Source: Rhynochetos jubatus (Eukaryota > Chordata > Aves > Eurypygiformes > Rhynochetidae). From it: a DNA stretch of 64,000 bases. Numbering within the stretch: position 1 is the first letter of the stretch; every line of letters begins with the position of its first letter. The stretch spans positions 11,864,664 to 11,928,663 of the forward strand of contig CM050653.1 of NCBI GenBank assembly GCA_027574665.1, read 5' to 3'. Below, piece by piece: positions 1 to 12,765 of the stretch. Both the position numbers and the translations under genes were made by a program. Below the pieces are notes generated by a model that ran no database searches, had not been told where the DNA came from, and saw only the letters and a program-made list of their open reading frames with translations.

Positions 1-118
1 ACAGCCACCTGGACTGGTTCCTGTGTGATCTGCTCTAGGGGATCCTGCTCTGGCAGGGGGGTTGGACTAGATGATCTCTAGAGGTCCCTTCCAACCCCTA
101 ACACTCTGTGAATCTGTG
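1..118 (+). mobile_element. CR1 LINE 3' end, cut by the window edge
   Basis: This is the terminal part of a CR1 non-LTR retrotransposon. It shows the conserved block running from the gatctgctctaggggatc box to ggtcccttccaacccc, then a tail of tctgtgaa-type octamers. It is nearly identical to the 3' end of the copy at 25790-26492 and to the inverted copy at 32211-32394, so all three belong to one subfamily. The element continues to the left of the window. Confidence 0.9.
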
Positions 119-494
119 AGAAGGAGACTGCAGGTACATTGCCTAAGTGTAGGAGCAGGATAGATGGACTGACTGTCTGTGTATTCCCAGATGTTCTCAA
201 AGTGAGCAGGAACTGACTACCACTAAGAGTTTTTATCTGGAAGTCAGTACCAGTATGTTTTTTCACCTCATATAAACAAAGAAAAAGAAGGGTTTGTTCT
301 GCTTCACTGGAGCAAAAAAAATAACACAATAGACTTCCATTCAGGCACACAAATAGCAACTGTCCTGTGACTTCTCTATTTAAATGGGTATCCATGGTGA
401 GATCTGCATAGCTTTCGTTAGATGCCTGCGGAACGGTGCTGTGGTTCACACTGCAGACAGGAAGGAAAAGACAGCTGAAAAATTCCCCTTACAG

Positions 495-528
495 TGAATG
501 AATGAATTAACGAATGAATGAATAAATG
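495..528. repeat. Degenerate (TGAA)n microsatellite
   Basis: A run of tgaa/gaat units is interrupted by single-base changes. It has no other visible function. Confidence 0.75.
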
Positions 529-3500
529 CAGTAAGATATCAAGTCACTGTTGCATCACACTGCAAAAAATGATGCCTGTGTTCTCCACCGCTGCTTTACT
601 ATCCCTCCGCTCTGCTTTTCCAGGCCCATCCAAATGAAACGCTAGTCTGTACTTGTAGGCACAACCCTGACCAACAGATGGTCCATAAATTGGTGTAAAA
701 TCTGGTGCATTACAAGGGGCTTCCTTTCCAGGCTGCATTTCTTGTTTGCTTTCTTCCTTCTTTGTTGGCAATTGGGATTAATAATCTGCTTTATGATATG
801 TGACCCCCTCAGGGTCTTGCCTGGCTCAGAGCACACAAGGATGACCTGGCGCTGTAGGTACCGAGCGCAGATGTCTCCTGGGCAAGTGGCCTCTAGCAGG
901 GAAAGAGCGGTGTGGGCAAGATTGTCTGACTTCTTGAACTGCCTGGTTTTGGTGGAAAATGGCAGACCTGCCTAAAATTTAGGATACTCCCAATATGTCT
1001 TCAAGGCTGTTTATATCAGGGAACCATGAAATAAAAATTAAAATCAACGAAAGAAGTCTGAGCTCACGAACGATGACCTGGTGTTGGAATAATGATTCCA
1101 ATTGTTCACAATAAAGATCAGCTGTTCTGTAAAATAAGGGCTTTAAAAAATTGTGCGTGGGACCCCAAAATAGGCCAAGACTGGGTTAAGGAGTGAAATA
1201 TGAAAATATTACCTTTGAGTTTTTACTTATATTCGGCATTAAAATACGGAGGGTTCACACATTCGAGATCTTACCTGTACGTGTATCAGATAGAAACATT
1301 TTAAAACGTTATATTCTGGTATTACGGTGAATGTGAAAATCCTTTTATAGATCATAACATTCACCATAAAATTATCAGGAATGCCAGTGCTGGATACAAG
1401 TTGGAAGATACTGATACACCAGTGATAATGCACTGAACTTTAATTTCATTGAAACTAGTCGCAAAGGTGCTCCTGACTTTGAGACTCTGATCTCACCTAC
1501 ATGTTATTTTCAATGTTATAAGTGCTAAAAATTGAAAATATTGGTTTAAATGGATACTGTCATTGCTGTCATCAAGGCAAAACCCCAAAAGCCTTTGTAT
1601 ACACCTTTTACCATTCATTTTCATATTTTGCTTCCATGTAAAGATAGAAAGTGGACCCATCAGGAAGCATTCTGTTTAGTCAAACCAAGTCAGGAGTTAG
1701 GCGCTAAACCCAGCTGCTACCGGTACAGCAGCTATTGAAATCTGAAAGCACTGTTAAAAAGGTATAATTTTAAAGTGTTTTCCTGTGGAATCCAGCCAGG
1801 TTTTGAAACCAGACTTTCATTGCCTTCACTAAGCCATCCAAATGTTACAAAATCTGGAAATACAGCTAAGGCATCCTGCCAACCCCCCTGGTGCAGAATG
1901 ATCATCTCACGTAGTTTCCCCGCTTGGCTGTCAGGGCATGCCAGGGTAGATTCTTGCGGCGTGCTGTGGTCCTCACTTTTCTTAGGGAGCAGCAGAAGAG
2001 GTGCCCCTGCTTGTGCCTTTAGGTCTGTGATCTGGGGGCGGGCTCAGTGCATTCTGCATGGACAGGCTGCCCTCGCATCAGTGGAGCAAGTATGGAAAAA
2101 GGGAAAACTCAGCGGTGCTGGCAACAAGGACGAGGCAGGAGGAGCGAAATCAAATGTCTGGTGTTGTGCGAGGAAGGGGAGAGGCTGGGGAAACAAATCA
2201 GGCAGAGGTAGATGCTTGTGCAGTCCTGAGGGAGGGTGTGGGCGTCCGCACGCATCAAGGCACAACCAGGCGTGAAGAAAGTGCAGCAGGGGTTTGCGCT
2301 GGGGAGGCACAATCCATGGCCCTGGTGGTTTTGATCTGTGCTTGAAAAGCAGATGCGTGTAGACTTAGAAGCAAACTACTGTGGTTTCCAAATGCTCATA
2401 TTTAGCATTCTAGCAAGCTGGAGCAGATGGCAGGTCTGACTACCCTGGGCCCCATTTCTGGGCAGCGGCTGGAAACCCTTCAGGCCTCTTTGAAGAGCGG
2501 TGTGGATATGCCTGCTTAAGGAATGGCATCCTGAGATTTCCTGCTCCCTTCCACTGTCTCCGGATAGGTTTTATACCATGCTCAGCTCTCTGGAATGCGT
2601 GCCCAGTGCTGGTGCCACAGGCTGGGGATACCCCACTGGGTCGCAGTGGGTGAGCTCATGTGCCCCAAGTTGTTCAACAGGGGTAGTGCGGGTCTGGCTC
2701 CACGCCAGCGGAATTACTCTGCTTCTCAGGTGGAGACATGCGAGAGCAGACATATCTGGACAGTTTGAATGCCTTCCAGAAGCTAAATCATCCGTAAGCA
2801 CTGCTGAAGTGAATTCAGCATGCTCAAAAAGTAGGGCACAGCTGATATCCCATCACCATTCACCCCTAGGAACAGAGTAGAAGTTTTGGCACAGCCTTGG
2901 TCCCTGGCTGGAGGATCTCCTGGCAAAGGCTCGCCACCCAATGCACCCACCTTCTCAGCGGGGCTGAGGGGCTGAGGCAAGCAACACCAGTTTCATGCCA
3001 CCTGACTGTTTCCCTAGAGAGGCTGAAATAAGTGCTCTTTCCCCTTGGCAGGTTGAGAGGAACTGCACAAAGGAGGTGGAACTGGGGGCAGTCTGTTCAT
3101 CACGGACAACGCAGGAGCAACTCAGGAGAAGACCATCATCAGTACTAGATGAGACACAGCAAATGAAGCGACAGGATAATAAAACCGTGAGAACTGGAAA
3201 GGACCTATTGAAAGCTGGTAAGTAGAAAATTACCTTCAGCCTGAAACTACCATTTACCAGGATGAGATCAGAGAAGTTCTCTCAGAAAAGAAGCAAAATG
3301 CTCAGAAATCCAGGTTTAAACAGTGAAGTTCAACGTGAGCTGCAAATGCCTTGGGAAACGACAGGCAGATCAGCAAATAACAAATTACAGAAGTGAAGTC
3401 AAGATGTAATAAAAGCCTCCATACCCCTTTGAGATAACATTTGCTTTTACCTGGGGAGGTTCCTAAGAGGGTTGTGGGAGCTTGAAAGAAAGCACTAAGT

Positions 3501-5284
3501 CTAAAATTGCAAACCTCAGAAGCAGGAAGAAAATAATTGCCTCTCAAAGAAACACGTAGGTAAGAAGATGCCTCCGCTGGGAGAGGTCAAGTCAGTAACA
3601 ACCATGTCTTTAGTCATCACTGAAGTCCTGAAACCAGCAAGGTAGTCATGCAAGACAAAAAAGAATCGCTTTAAGGGCTGACATATTTTTTTCTCTGTAT
3701 ATTAAAGATGGGACCAAGCCATGAAGTACAGATCTTGATCTCCAGATCAAAAATTCACAAAAGATTGGATTTTGGATTTCTGGGCTTGTCAAATTCATCT
3801 GGACCTCTCAGAGTTGGGAATGTTCAGTTCCATGTTTATTTGACTCAGGTTTTGCTGCAGTTCGCCTAGACAGATGTATAAAATCCTCTGCAGAACTGAA
3901 GCAGGAACAGACTTGGGTGTTTTTGTACCATACCAGACTTGGGTATTTTGTGCAGCCATGTACTAGCTCTGTTCATTCTCTGAAGAGCTGGGTCATTGTT
4001 GCATTGTCACTATGCCTGCCCTCATCCTGCTTTTCAATTGAACTCGGTAGCACTGCACGGTGGCTGCTGCTGTTGCAGCTAGATGTTCCTGTATCTTTAA
4101 TTATAAGGATATATTAGTGTTAAATACTAGGAAGCCTTTGAGGCTGGGGGGGTGGCATAGATGGAAAGCTCTTTCCTCACCAAACCCTCCACTCATCAGG
4201 TAATCTCATCTTGCTGGGACACACAGTTTATTCCTTGGAGACTTCATCATGGGAAGCCATAGCACAGGATGTCATGGGGGACAGGAGGAACCACTTTTAT
4301 TTGTTCCTCTCCACTTCCTTCTGTGGGGACTCAAATCCATCAGTCATCCTGACCCAGGTCCATTTTGGGCTCCTCTGATTGCTCCAGCATATTAAAGAAA
4401 AGAAGGAATGCTGCTGGTAAGGAAGCAGGAAGGGTTGGAGGGAAAGACAGTTTGTGTGTCCCCACAGAGGAGCAAGAGGGAGGAACCATGCCATCGAGGT
4501 GGCTCAGAGCGAGGCCACACTCAGCACTGCCGTGTGGGACATACGACTGGTATTACAGGTAGTACTACTAGTGCTACAGGTAGTATTAGCGCCTAATAAC
4601 CATGGTGGTGTTTGGTACCGTGCCCTTTCAGAGTCACGACCCTGCGTGTGGTCACCTGTCACTTCTGCAAAGCTTCTGACGTGCAGCCGGGTTGTGCTCG
4701 TGCCGCACAGTGCGTGGGCAAGCCCGCGTGCAGCTGCCTGCTCGGAGCACGGAGCCAGCTCCGTCGCTCGTGGCTTGCCGATGTTACAGCAGCGCACCAA
4801 AACATCCTTTTATGAATCATACTGGGATGTAGTTCTGCTGAAGAGCTGCAGCCCGGACCTGCCACAGGGGGTGGAATGCTGGAAGCCCATATGTGGTGCT
4901 GGTTGCCGGAGGATCCCACGGAGTCCTCACCGAGGTTGCAGCAAGTGGATGCGCAAAAGCAGCCATAGTTGATACACACCTGAAGTATATGAGCAGTGCT
5001 GGAGGAGAGAAAGGGAGGGGGTAGGAAGTAGGAGAGGTGGTTGCTATAAAGGTCAAGATATGTGGATAGGAAACACCAAAATTAAAGAGGATTTTGTCTG
5101 GAACGTTGTACTCATCAATTTCTTCATTTTGGAGAAGGGCAATAAGCCTCTCATGTAGGTGAATTTTAACTTTATTGGGTAAAGATTTCCTGTCTTTTTG
5201 ATAAACTCAGCCCAAAATTTCGATGAACAGCAGCAGCACAAGTCCTGTGTGTTCATAGATACTTTAGGGGTTTTCAGACAGGTG

Positions 5285-5297
5285 TTTTTTTTTTTTT
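5285..5297. repeat. Poly-T tract
   Basis: Thirteen uninterrupted T residues with no LINE or SINE body attached, so this reads as a simple homopolymer. Confidence 0.7.
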
Positions 5298-8200
5298 ATG
5301 GGTGGTTTCAGACACATATGAAGGAGCTCTTTTCTGTGTTCTCTCGTACCAGAAGCCTTTGTCCAGGCGTATGCAGGCTGTCTGTGTTCCTAGACAACAA
5401 GCCGCAGTGTTCAGGGATTTTAGTCAAAGGTCAAGGTTCTGTTGTGCAAGACAGGATATTTTTCCCAGAAGTTAGTTTCTGCCCCAAAGAACTTCCAGAG
5501 ACAAAAGAAGACCATGGCCCAGCTGATGGCAGGGAAGTAGAAAACACTGGTGAGACACTTATAATTAGTGTAATGAGGATCTGCCACATGACACCAGCTG
5601 CCTAACCATTGTTGGGTAGTTTTATGGGAATTACAGCAACAGTATGACTGTAAAGAGAAATGAGAGGGGTATTAAGTAGTCACTGCTTTCAGGACAAGCC
5701 TTTTTCACTCATAAACTCAGCTTTAGAGGATATGGTATGAAATGAAATGTAGATTAACACTAATTAACTGGGATATGCCCAAACTGTGTGCTGCTTACTT
5801 TATTGAGTGTGGCAATCTCACATCTCATGCCCACCTCATGCCTTAATAAGCCCTGATTCCTGTGCACAGATTCGGCCTACTCACCCCCATTTATACCTTT
5901 TTACATGCAATACGAGCCTGAACCAAAATTAAACCTGGTCTTTCTAAGTCTGGAAAATACAGGCGCTGGTTCGGTTTATTGCCAGAGGAGAGTTTTAGCC
6001 AATGGAATTGCCTGACATTCATAAGCAAAGTTGGGGGTTTTTTTAACCCAAATCTTCATTGAGATGTTCTGGGAAGGTCCATCCAAATTTCCCACAATGG
6101 TTTCTGGAAAAACTCCTCTACCCACCTCTGCTTTGTATTCACTGCCACTAAGTAGCGAGCTAGATTTTGGGGATAGTTTTTCACGAGTCTCTACATGTTC
6201 AGTCAGAATTTTTGATGGGTGAATTCCTTTTCCAACAAGGAATGAATATTGATGCACAAATTGCAGTGGGTTGAAATGTGCATCGAGCCGATGTGGAACT
6301 CCTGGTTTAACAATCCCCTAATACATTGACCTGGAAGGGACATTTTCCTTTTGTATGTTGTATAAAACCGAAAAGAGACCAGAGGAGGGATAGGAATTCA
6401 TTATCCACGCATGATTCAGCATTCATTATTCTTTCCCCTTTGCTAATGACCCCACAGGTGTCTTAACTCTCTCCAGTCAATGGAAGTTTAATCAATACAG
6501 GCACTAGAGCCCAAAGCACGAGTTGGCTGACCAACGCTGGTGTCTAGTCTGGGGGAGGCTAAATCCCACCCTACCTAGTTAGCTGGTGGGCTTATTTGTT
6601 CAGTGATACAGCTGCGTACGAGTTGAACTGCAACTGTGCATTAGACGTTGTGTATTGTCAGCAGGTCAGAGAAACAATGTGCTTATGGAAGTTTTCTCTC
6701 TGCTGCTGCTGAGCTCACTGTAGCAAGGCTATGAAGAAGCAAACTCACAGGCCATTGAAAAAGCTGAAAATCATGTTGTACGTAACTGAAAGGTCACTTC
6801 CCTGTGTTTAGGATGAAAAGCACAGACCTGCTATAGCTAAGCCTCAGAAGGTACGATAACTTGTGAATTTTTCATATGCCTGTTTCAAGGATTAGTGCAT
6901 AATTTATTTTCTTCTGTATGTAATATAAAAAGGTTGAAGTGTTGCAGGATGAAAGCATGCAAAAAGAGCCACACGCTGTATGCATATATATCAGTAGTTT
7001 TCTATTAATAGATTGTATTACATGCTAATATGCCTTATGTTAATATTATTTAGCTGAAATACAAGCAATAAATACTGTTCTGTAAGGCACAGAAAATGCA
7101 TGCAAAACTAAAGTCTATGTTTTAATAGATTTATGGTGTCCTTAAGAGACTTAAAGTTAGGTAATCAATTATATAGTTTAAGCTATCAAGCAAATGGAAG
7201 CTGTTCTGTGGTGAGGTGATTGCAGATCCATGGCCATAATCATTTTTGTCTGCAAATGAGAAAAAAGGGAGGTGGGAAAAACTTCTCAGCCTTACTTCCT
7301 TAGAATCACAGGAATACTCTTCCGAAATCACAATGCCTTTTCTAATAATATTCACTCTCAGTGCATTTATAAGCCTAATTCCTTTTTTCCCCATATGTGC
7401 AATCTAATATCGGGTCTGACTGCAATGGGAAAAACCTATTCAGCCCAGTGGCTAAACAGTTAAAAATGTCATTCAACAATTTGCCAGGTCACTGTCACAA
7501 ATATGTTGCTAGGTGATTGAAGATCTTATCAGCCACTAACATACGTGCGTTTTCCAGATGTAGTCATCAAATAATTTTCAGCTGAGTGAGTCTGTGTTAC
7601 AATAAAGTTGAATGCCTATTTAAGGGTCTAAATACTTAAAAATACATAAGCTAATTTGAATTATATGGAAAACTGTTATCCATTGCGAAAGTAGCGGAAA
7701 GGGATCCAAATCTAGGGTAACTTAACCAAGTGTTTCTAGAGATTCAGCTCCCTAGGAACTGCAATTTTACACTATCCTCTTGGGGTTTGTAACTTCTGTG
7801 CATACCTAATGCTCACATTCTGCATCTAATTATTCTACAGCTGATTCCCGTTGATTGGCATTTCTATCAGCTAGTGATATGACTCATTAACCCTTTTGGA
7901 AAGCAGTCTTTCAAAAGTTAGTAACTGCAGTTTGAAACTTCGGGCTGACGTGATACCCAGTTATGAAAATACATGAGCTTCCGGGCAGTTTCAGATGGCA
8001 TTCTGGGAGCTGATTGTATCAGTCGTAAGGAGGCTGGTTCACCTTGTAGGTCAGGACTCCCAAATGTGGGCTAGTTTTCCAAGCTCCCATTCGTGGCCGT
8101 GGCAACGTCATCGTGTCACCAGTGGGGCCAGGAGAGCTGCTCAGCTCAGCAGATGTAGGTCTCTACATCAGGGTGAGCTGAATTGCTCCCAGACTCCTGG

Positions 8201-8339
8201 ACTACACCAGCTGCATCAGCAACTGTAGCAGGAATTTAGTCAGCTCAGGTGTAAAAACCTACGTTAAAGGGTTTTCAACTGCAAGCCGACTCCACACTCA
8301 AGATGATGGGTGCAATAATTTCATACGGTTATTTTTTAG

Positions 8340-8400
8340 AGTGGAAATCAGATCAGATGATCTACGGATTTATTCTGGCCTCAATGTCTGTGAATGTGCG
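8340..8400 (+). mobile_element. Ancient CR1-like LINE 3' end fragment
   Basis: The segment reads gatcagatgatctacgg...ctggcctcaatgtctgtgaatgtg. It lines up with the CR1 3' box (ggactagatgatctctagaggt ... cctcaa ... tctgtgaatctgtg) with many differences. The short length and heavy divergence make the assignment tentative. Confidence 0.45.
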
Positions 8401-11013
8401 TTGAGTAGATATGAGGTAACGTCCAAAGAACATGCCACTGCTTGCGTTTTTCTTAGAGCTTTGAACCATAACATCTGTTTATGCTCCCTGGTTCAATGTT
8501 TGTCTAAAACGATGAAGAGATTGCTTGGAGTAGTTTGGCAGGGACTTGCAAGACCACACTTTTCAGCTCTGACCACTCTGGATCAGAGGTATCTAGATGT
8601 ACATGGATTTAAGTGTAAACTGTCCATAAAGATTAATGTGCTAGTATTAAATCCAAAAATATCTCCTCTGGCTCAGGAAGTTCCCAGGCCACCAGCTATG
8701 GCCAACTGTGCATTTATTCTAATAAAATGCCACTATTTATTATTTTTATGTATTCTGCAGATTTTTCCCTAGGCATCCACTTTTGGCCACATATCAGAAA
8801 TTAAATAGTGCGCCAGATGGATCATGGCCTGACCTGTGTGGCCACTTTTATCTTCTTAGGCCTCTGCAGCATCAACTGTTATCCGCTATGATAATACAGG
8901 TGACCTGGAGATCTCCAGCAGTTTATGGGGTTCATGTCATTGGTCTCCAGAGGGTAGCGATGTGTATGGTAAGAAAATATCACAGAATAAATCCTTGGTC
9001 TTTCTGTCAAAGCTGCAGGGTGGGTAGCAGTTTGCGAGGTTTCTGGTTGCTGTAGGTGTAGGGTTTCAATGTAGCTTAGATAGCTGTATTTGCTATGCCT
9101 AAGCTATATCTGGTTTTACTGTATCAAGAAAGGTTTAGACAACGTATAATGTCCATGTGCTGTTCTAAGAGACTTACGTAGCCTCTCATCTAGAGACTGT
9201 ACTGTTTTGTAATTGCTCCAGGGAGAAGTGGTGTTGTAGGAGTATCGTTGCTCTTACTCTCTTAGCTTCATGAACATCAGATAATGCAACAAGAGACAGT
9301 GGCCATGAACTGTGGCTTGAGATGTTCAGGCTGGACCAGATGACCTCTGGAGGTCCCTTCTGATCAACATTTCTAGAGTCCATAGAAGACCTAGGCTCGT
9401 CTGGATCCGTAACTCAAGGCAGCTATTCCAGAGCGTCTTCAAGGGCTCCACATATTTATGTGACGGCAACTGAGTCATGTCCCCTAGTCAACACAATTAA
9501 TGGAGAGTGGTGAAGCTGACCGGTTGCTAGAGATGAACGAGTTGTTTGGCAATTCACCAGTCAAGCAGGTGCAATCAGTGCCTTTTGGGATAACCCAGTG
9601 TGTCTGACCTGCCCTTCGGATGTCACTTCAGCAGGACATGTGTCTACCATAGGTTCTGAGTCATGTCTATGTGAGTATCTCAGGTGCCTGGTGGTGTCTC
9701 CAATGGCACCACACACTTGTGTTTAGGCAACTGAATCAAGCCCTGGATGTCTCCTGGGGTGAGCTGAAGGGATTTTGCTTTTTCATCTGCGGCAGAGCAG
9801 GTTTCCGGATATCCTCAGTGGCTTGTTCACCTTCAGTAATTGTTCTCTGCAAGGCTGAAGTTGGTACTCATTGCAAAAGTTGGTACTTTTAGCTTGCAGG
9901 ATCCCAGCACCAAGTCAAAACACATTTGTGCTCCACTGCACAAATGCTGATCTGGGACAAAGCCCTGCTGTCAGATTACATTTGTTCAAAAAATGCGGTT
10001 GCCTAACCAGGGCCACAGGTCAGAGTCATGTTCTGGTAGCTCATTTGCACATTGTTTGGATTTGCCTCGTCCTTTTTACTGTCATCCAAACTGGAGCTGG
10101 GTGGAGGTGCTGGGCCTACTGGTTTTATGGGGGAAAGCCACTCTGTAGCAGTTCCCCCTGCGGCAGTACATGCAGTGACACAGGCTGTACCCGTTTCCAT
10201 GTCGATGTTTTAGCGCAGGGATGTACAGCAGTATGCACTGCAGGGATGGGAAGGTGGTCCATCTGTCCTAGAATGGGTTGGTGGCATCACGAGCTGGGAC
10301 ATCTGCCGTGTTCCAGATACTCCGGGGCTGAACACCTACATTCCCAGAGGCTATCACTGCTGGTGAGAAAGAGGGAATACCCAGCGCTGATGACTGAACC
10401 GCTGTCCCAGGTGAAAGAAGAGATTCCCACTAGCCAGCACCATTTCCAGTAGCTGAAGGATTCAGGCCACCTCCAGGCCACGTGAGGAATACTGCCTTTC
10501 TGACCCTTCCCTGTTTTCATTTTTTGTATTGTTTCTCCTCTGGATTCCGAAGCTTTTACCGGGCATGTGGCCAGCTCTTAGGCACTTTGCTACCAGGTTA
10601 TACTCGTACGGCCACTTGTATGATCAGCAGCCCCAGCCAAGGAAGCTGCTTCCAGGCCTGCTCCACCTTGCTGGCCTTGTTGGGTGTAACACCCCAGGAA
10701 ATCTTACCCTTTAAAAAATGGAAGGTGGTTCACCAAACAACAGTACTTGGAAACCCAGACATTGCGTTTGAATTGGCATACTTAGGGGAAGCTTGAGGTG
10801 GGGACAGGACTGAGTGGAAAACAGGAATGGGATGGTGGCAGCGTCAGGCTGGCAGCAGGGCAGCTCTGACCATGAGCCCACCGTGAGCCTCACCTCTTTC
10901 CCTTTGTCCGTGTGCGGTGTCTCTGCCCACGGAGTGGGGGAAGACTGTGGGTCATACATGAGGTACGCTACCACGCAAGGCAAGTACTTTTACCTTACCT
11001 CTGCCTAATTAGT
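8401..11013. other. Non-genic stretch with one CR1 scrap
   Basis: Apart from the CR1 fragment at 9316-9385 I see no identifiable gene or RNA. An open frame at 9871-10452 (193 codons, + strand) has no recognisable domain and no visible promoter or splice context. Confidence 0.55.
9316..9385 (+). mobile_element. Degraded CR1 LINE 3' end
   Basis: The run ttcaggctggaccagatgac, then ctctggaggtcccttctgatcaac, is the CR1 3'-terminal box with the octamer tail lost. The + orientation follows from the ggtccctt motif. Confidence 0.7.
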
Positions 11014-11680
11014 TGTGCTGTTTTTAGTCAGGACAGTTAATTTTCTTCACAGTGGCTGGTATGAGGCTGTGTTTTGGATTTGCCCTGAGACAGTACTGAT
11101 AACACTGGTGGTTTTAGTTGTTGCTAAGGAGTGTTTGTACCAATTCAAGGCTTTTTCAGCCTCTGATACTGCACCTGTGTTCCCGACTTTTTCACTACAA
11201 GCAGCGGGGAGGGGACACAGCTCAGCTAACCCAAACTGACCAAAGTGGTATTTCATTCCATGGAACATCCTGGTCAGTATATAGGGCAGGGGTGGGCCGG
11301 GGGGCCATTGTTTGTTAGATAGCTGGTTAGTTGGTGGGACAGTTGGCTTTCTCGGTCACTCTCTCGCTTGTGGGGCTCACTCGGACTCTGCTGCAATCGC
11401 TCTCAGGCTCTGGCTCTCGCTACTCAGGACCTGTCTGTGTATCTGTCAGCGGGTGGTGAGCAATTATATCATTTGGTTTATCTTCCATTATTTTCATTGC
11501 ATATTATTAGTAGTATTGTTAATATTATTATCATCACTATTTTATCCATTTATATTAAATTATTAAATTGTTCTTGTCTGAATCCATGAGTTTTCTTGTC
11601 TTTTCCACCAGTTCTCCCCCACTGGAGGGAGAGGGAAGGTGAGTGAGCAGCTGTGTGATACTTAATTGCACCACAACATT
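11014..11680 (+). mobile_element. Solo LTR of an avian endogenous retrovirus (copy 1)
   Basis: The unit begins tgtgctg and ends ccacaaca, giving the TG...CA ends of an LTR. It is flanked by ttagt on the left and ttact on the right, an apparent 5-bp target duplication with one change. A TATA-like element (11278-11284) and ATTAAA signals (11554-11559, 11562-11567) are in the right order for + orientation. No retroviral coding sequence is attached on either side, so it is a solo LTR left by recombination. It is the same subfamily as the copy at 60929-61671. I do not assert a repeat-database name. Confidence 0.85.
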
Positions 11681-11724
11681 ACTTCTTTACATTACTTCCA
11701 GGTAAAACCATGGCTCACCTGTAG

Positions 11725-11746
11725 ATTTAAGTTAAAATCACTTAAA
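11725..11746. repeat. 22-bp direct repeat, left copy
   Basis: The sequence atttaagttaaaat-c-acttaaa recurs at 11934-11955 with a single C/T difference. The two copies bracket a 187-bp segment that contains the unassigned repeat copy, as a target-site duplication would, although 22 bp is long for one. Confidence 0.75.
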
Positions 11747-11770
11747 GCAATTGTTACTGAAGTGTAATTG

Positions 11771-11935
11771 CTGTGGCTCCCTCATTGTGTGTAGTTCATG
11801 GTGCTTCCCAGAAACCTGAATACTCTCGCTTTTCTCTGTACAGGTGCTGGGATATCTTTAATAAAGTGAATTCCTACTCGGATCTCTTTTAAAACAATAC
11901 AGAAGTTTCCAGAAGGATGTTTAAGCTGTAAAAAT
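11771..11935. repeat. Unassigned dispersed repeat, copy A
   Basis: This segment aligns with 14171-14336 over about 165 bp at roughly 80 percent identity with one 1-base gap (counted by eye). Shared blocks include gctccctc.ttgtgtgtagtt, ggtgcttccca and agaagtttcc. It is not CR1 and not the LTR. It has no poly-A tail, terminal inverted repeat or tRNA-like A/B box that I can see, so its class is unknown. The homology begins in the middle of otherwise unrelated flanks. Confidence 0.75.
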
Positions 11936-11955
11936 TTAAGTTAAAATTACTTAAA
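11934..11955. repeat. 22-bp direct repeat, right copy
   Basis: This is the partner of 11725-11746. It starts where the homology between the two unassigned repeat copies ends. Confidence 0.75.
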
Positions 11956-12615
11956 TTTAAAATTAATTCTCTCCCTTGAATCTGAAGAGTAGATTGCCTG
12001 GATCTTGGAGCAAAACTTCCCAAAGGAGCCTCCTACAACATGACATGGAAGGCTAGAGATGTTCATCCCACACTCTGAAAACGGAGGGAATGTTGCACGT
12101 AGAGTGGCTGGTTCCACGGGCCAGCCCACTGCCCTGCTAACGAACTGCCCGAAACTCGGCAGCTGTTAGCAGAGCCCAACAGCCGCTGCGCAGGTCCCCT
12201 CCGCTCGTTTCGTGCCGCCTCAGCGGGCAAGGGGATATCACCTGTCTGGTGGGATCGGCGGTAGCCCTGGTGGGGATATTCTCCTGTCATTTTCTGGGGT
12301 TTGGAGTTTAAATTTAGACAGACTGTACTGTGACAAACTGCCAAGCACTGCTGGGAATCTTCCGTCTATTCAAAAGTTTGGGCACATAATAACAACAAGG
12401 GATTAATACAGCTTTGCCTGAAAGCGTACGTTAAATGAGGTTATTTAGGAAAAAGCGATCTTAATTCTTTAAAGTGCAACTTTATTACGTGGAAACGTCA
12501 TGAACTAACATTTATTTTTAAAATGCTTATTTGTATTTTAAGGCTACTTTTTAGCATTTCCAGATTGAATAATAATTTCTAGAACATGTTTATTCTAGAA
12601 ACATATATGTTATTC

Positions 12616-12765
12616 CACCCCTGGGAGTGTTCAAGGCCAGGCTGGGTGAGGCTTTGGGCAACCTGGTCTAGTGGAGGGTGTCCCTGCCCATGGCAGGGGG
12701 GTTGGAACTAGGTGGTCTTTAAGGTCCCTTCCAACCCAAGGTCCCTTCTGTGATTCTGGAATGAT
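12616..12765 (+). mobile_element. CR1 LINE 3' end
   Basis: The segment starts near cccctgggagtgttcaagg and runs through the box gtccctgcccatggcagggg and ggtcccttccaaccc to a tgattctgg tail. It belongs to the same subfamily as the copies at 34335-34532 and, inverted, 23353-23908. A small internal duplication of the ggtccctt box lies just before the tail. Confidence 0.9.

Larger units (their letters stand above)
119..8339. other. Non-genic stretch, no gene supported
   Basis: I see no exon with splice sites and no recognisable protein in this 8-kb stretch. The open frames, up to about 170 codons, show no known motif and are of the size expected by chance. A degenerate TGAA repeat lies at 495-528 and a 13-base T tract at 5285-5297. 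A mildly CpG-richer patch lies near 4610-4930, and a small imperfect direct repeat (acaggtagta units) near 4551-4590. The rest is ordinary AT-leaning sequence. Confidence 0.6.
11681..12615. other. Non-genic stretch holding an unassigned repeat copy
   Basis: This interval holds one member of the unassigned repeat pair (11771-11935) and its flanking 22-bp direct repeats. AT-rich sequence follows, including two TTCTAGAA palindromes at 12577-12584 and 12593-12600. There is no gene evidence. Confidence 0.55.
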
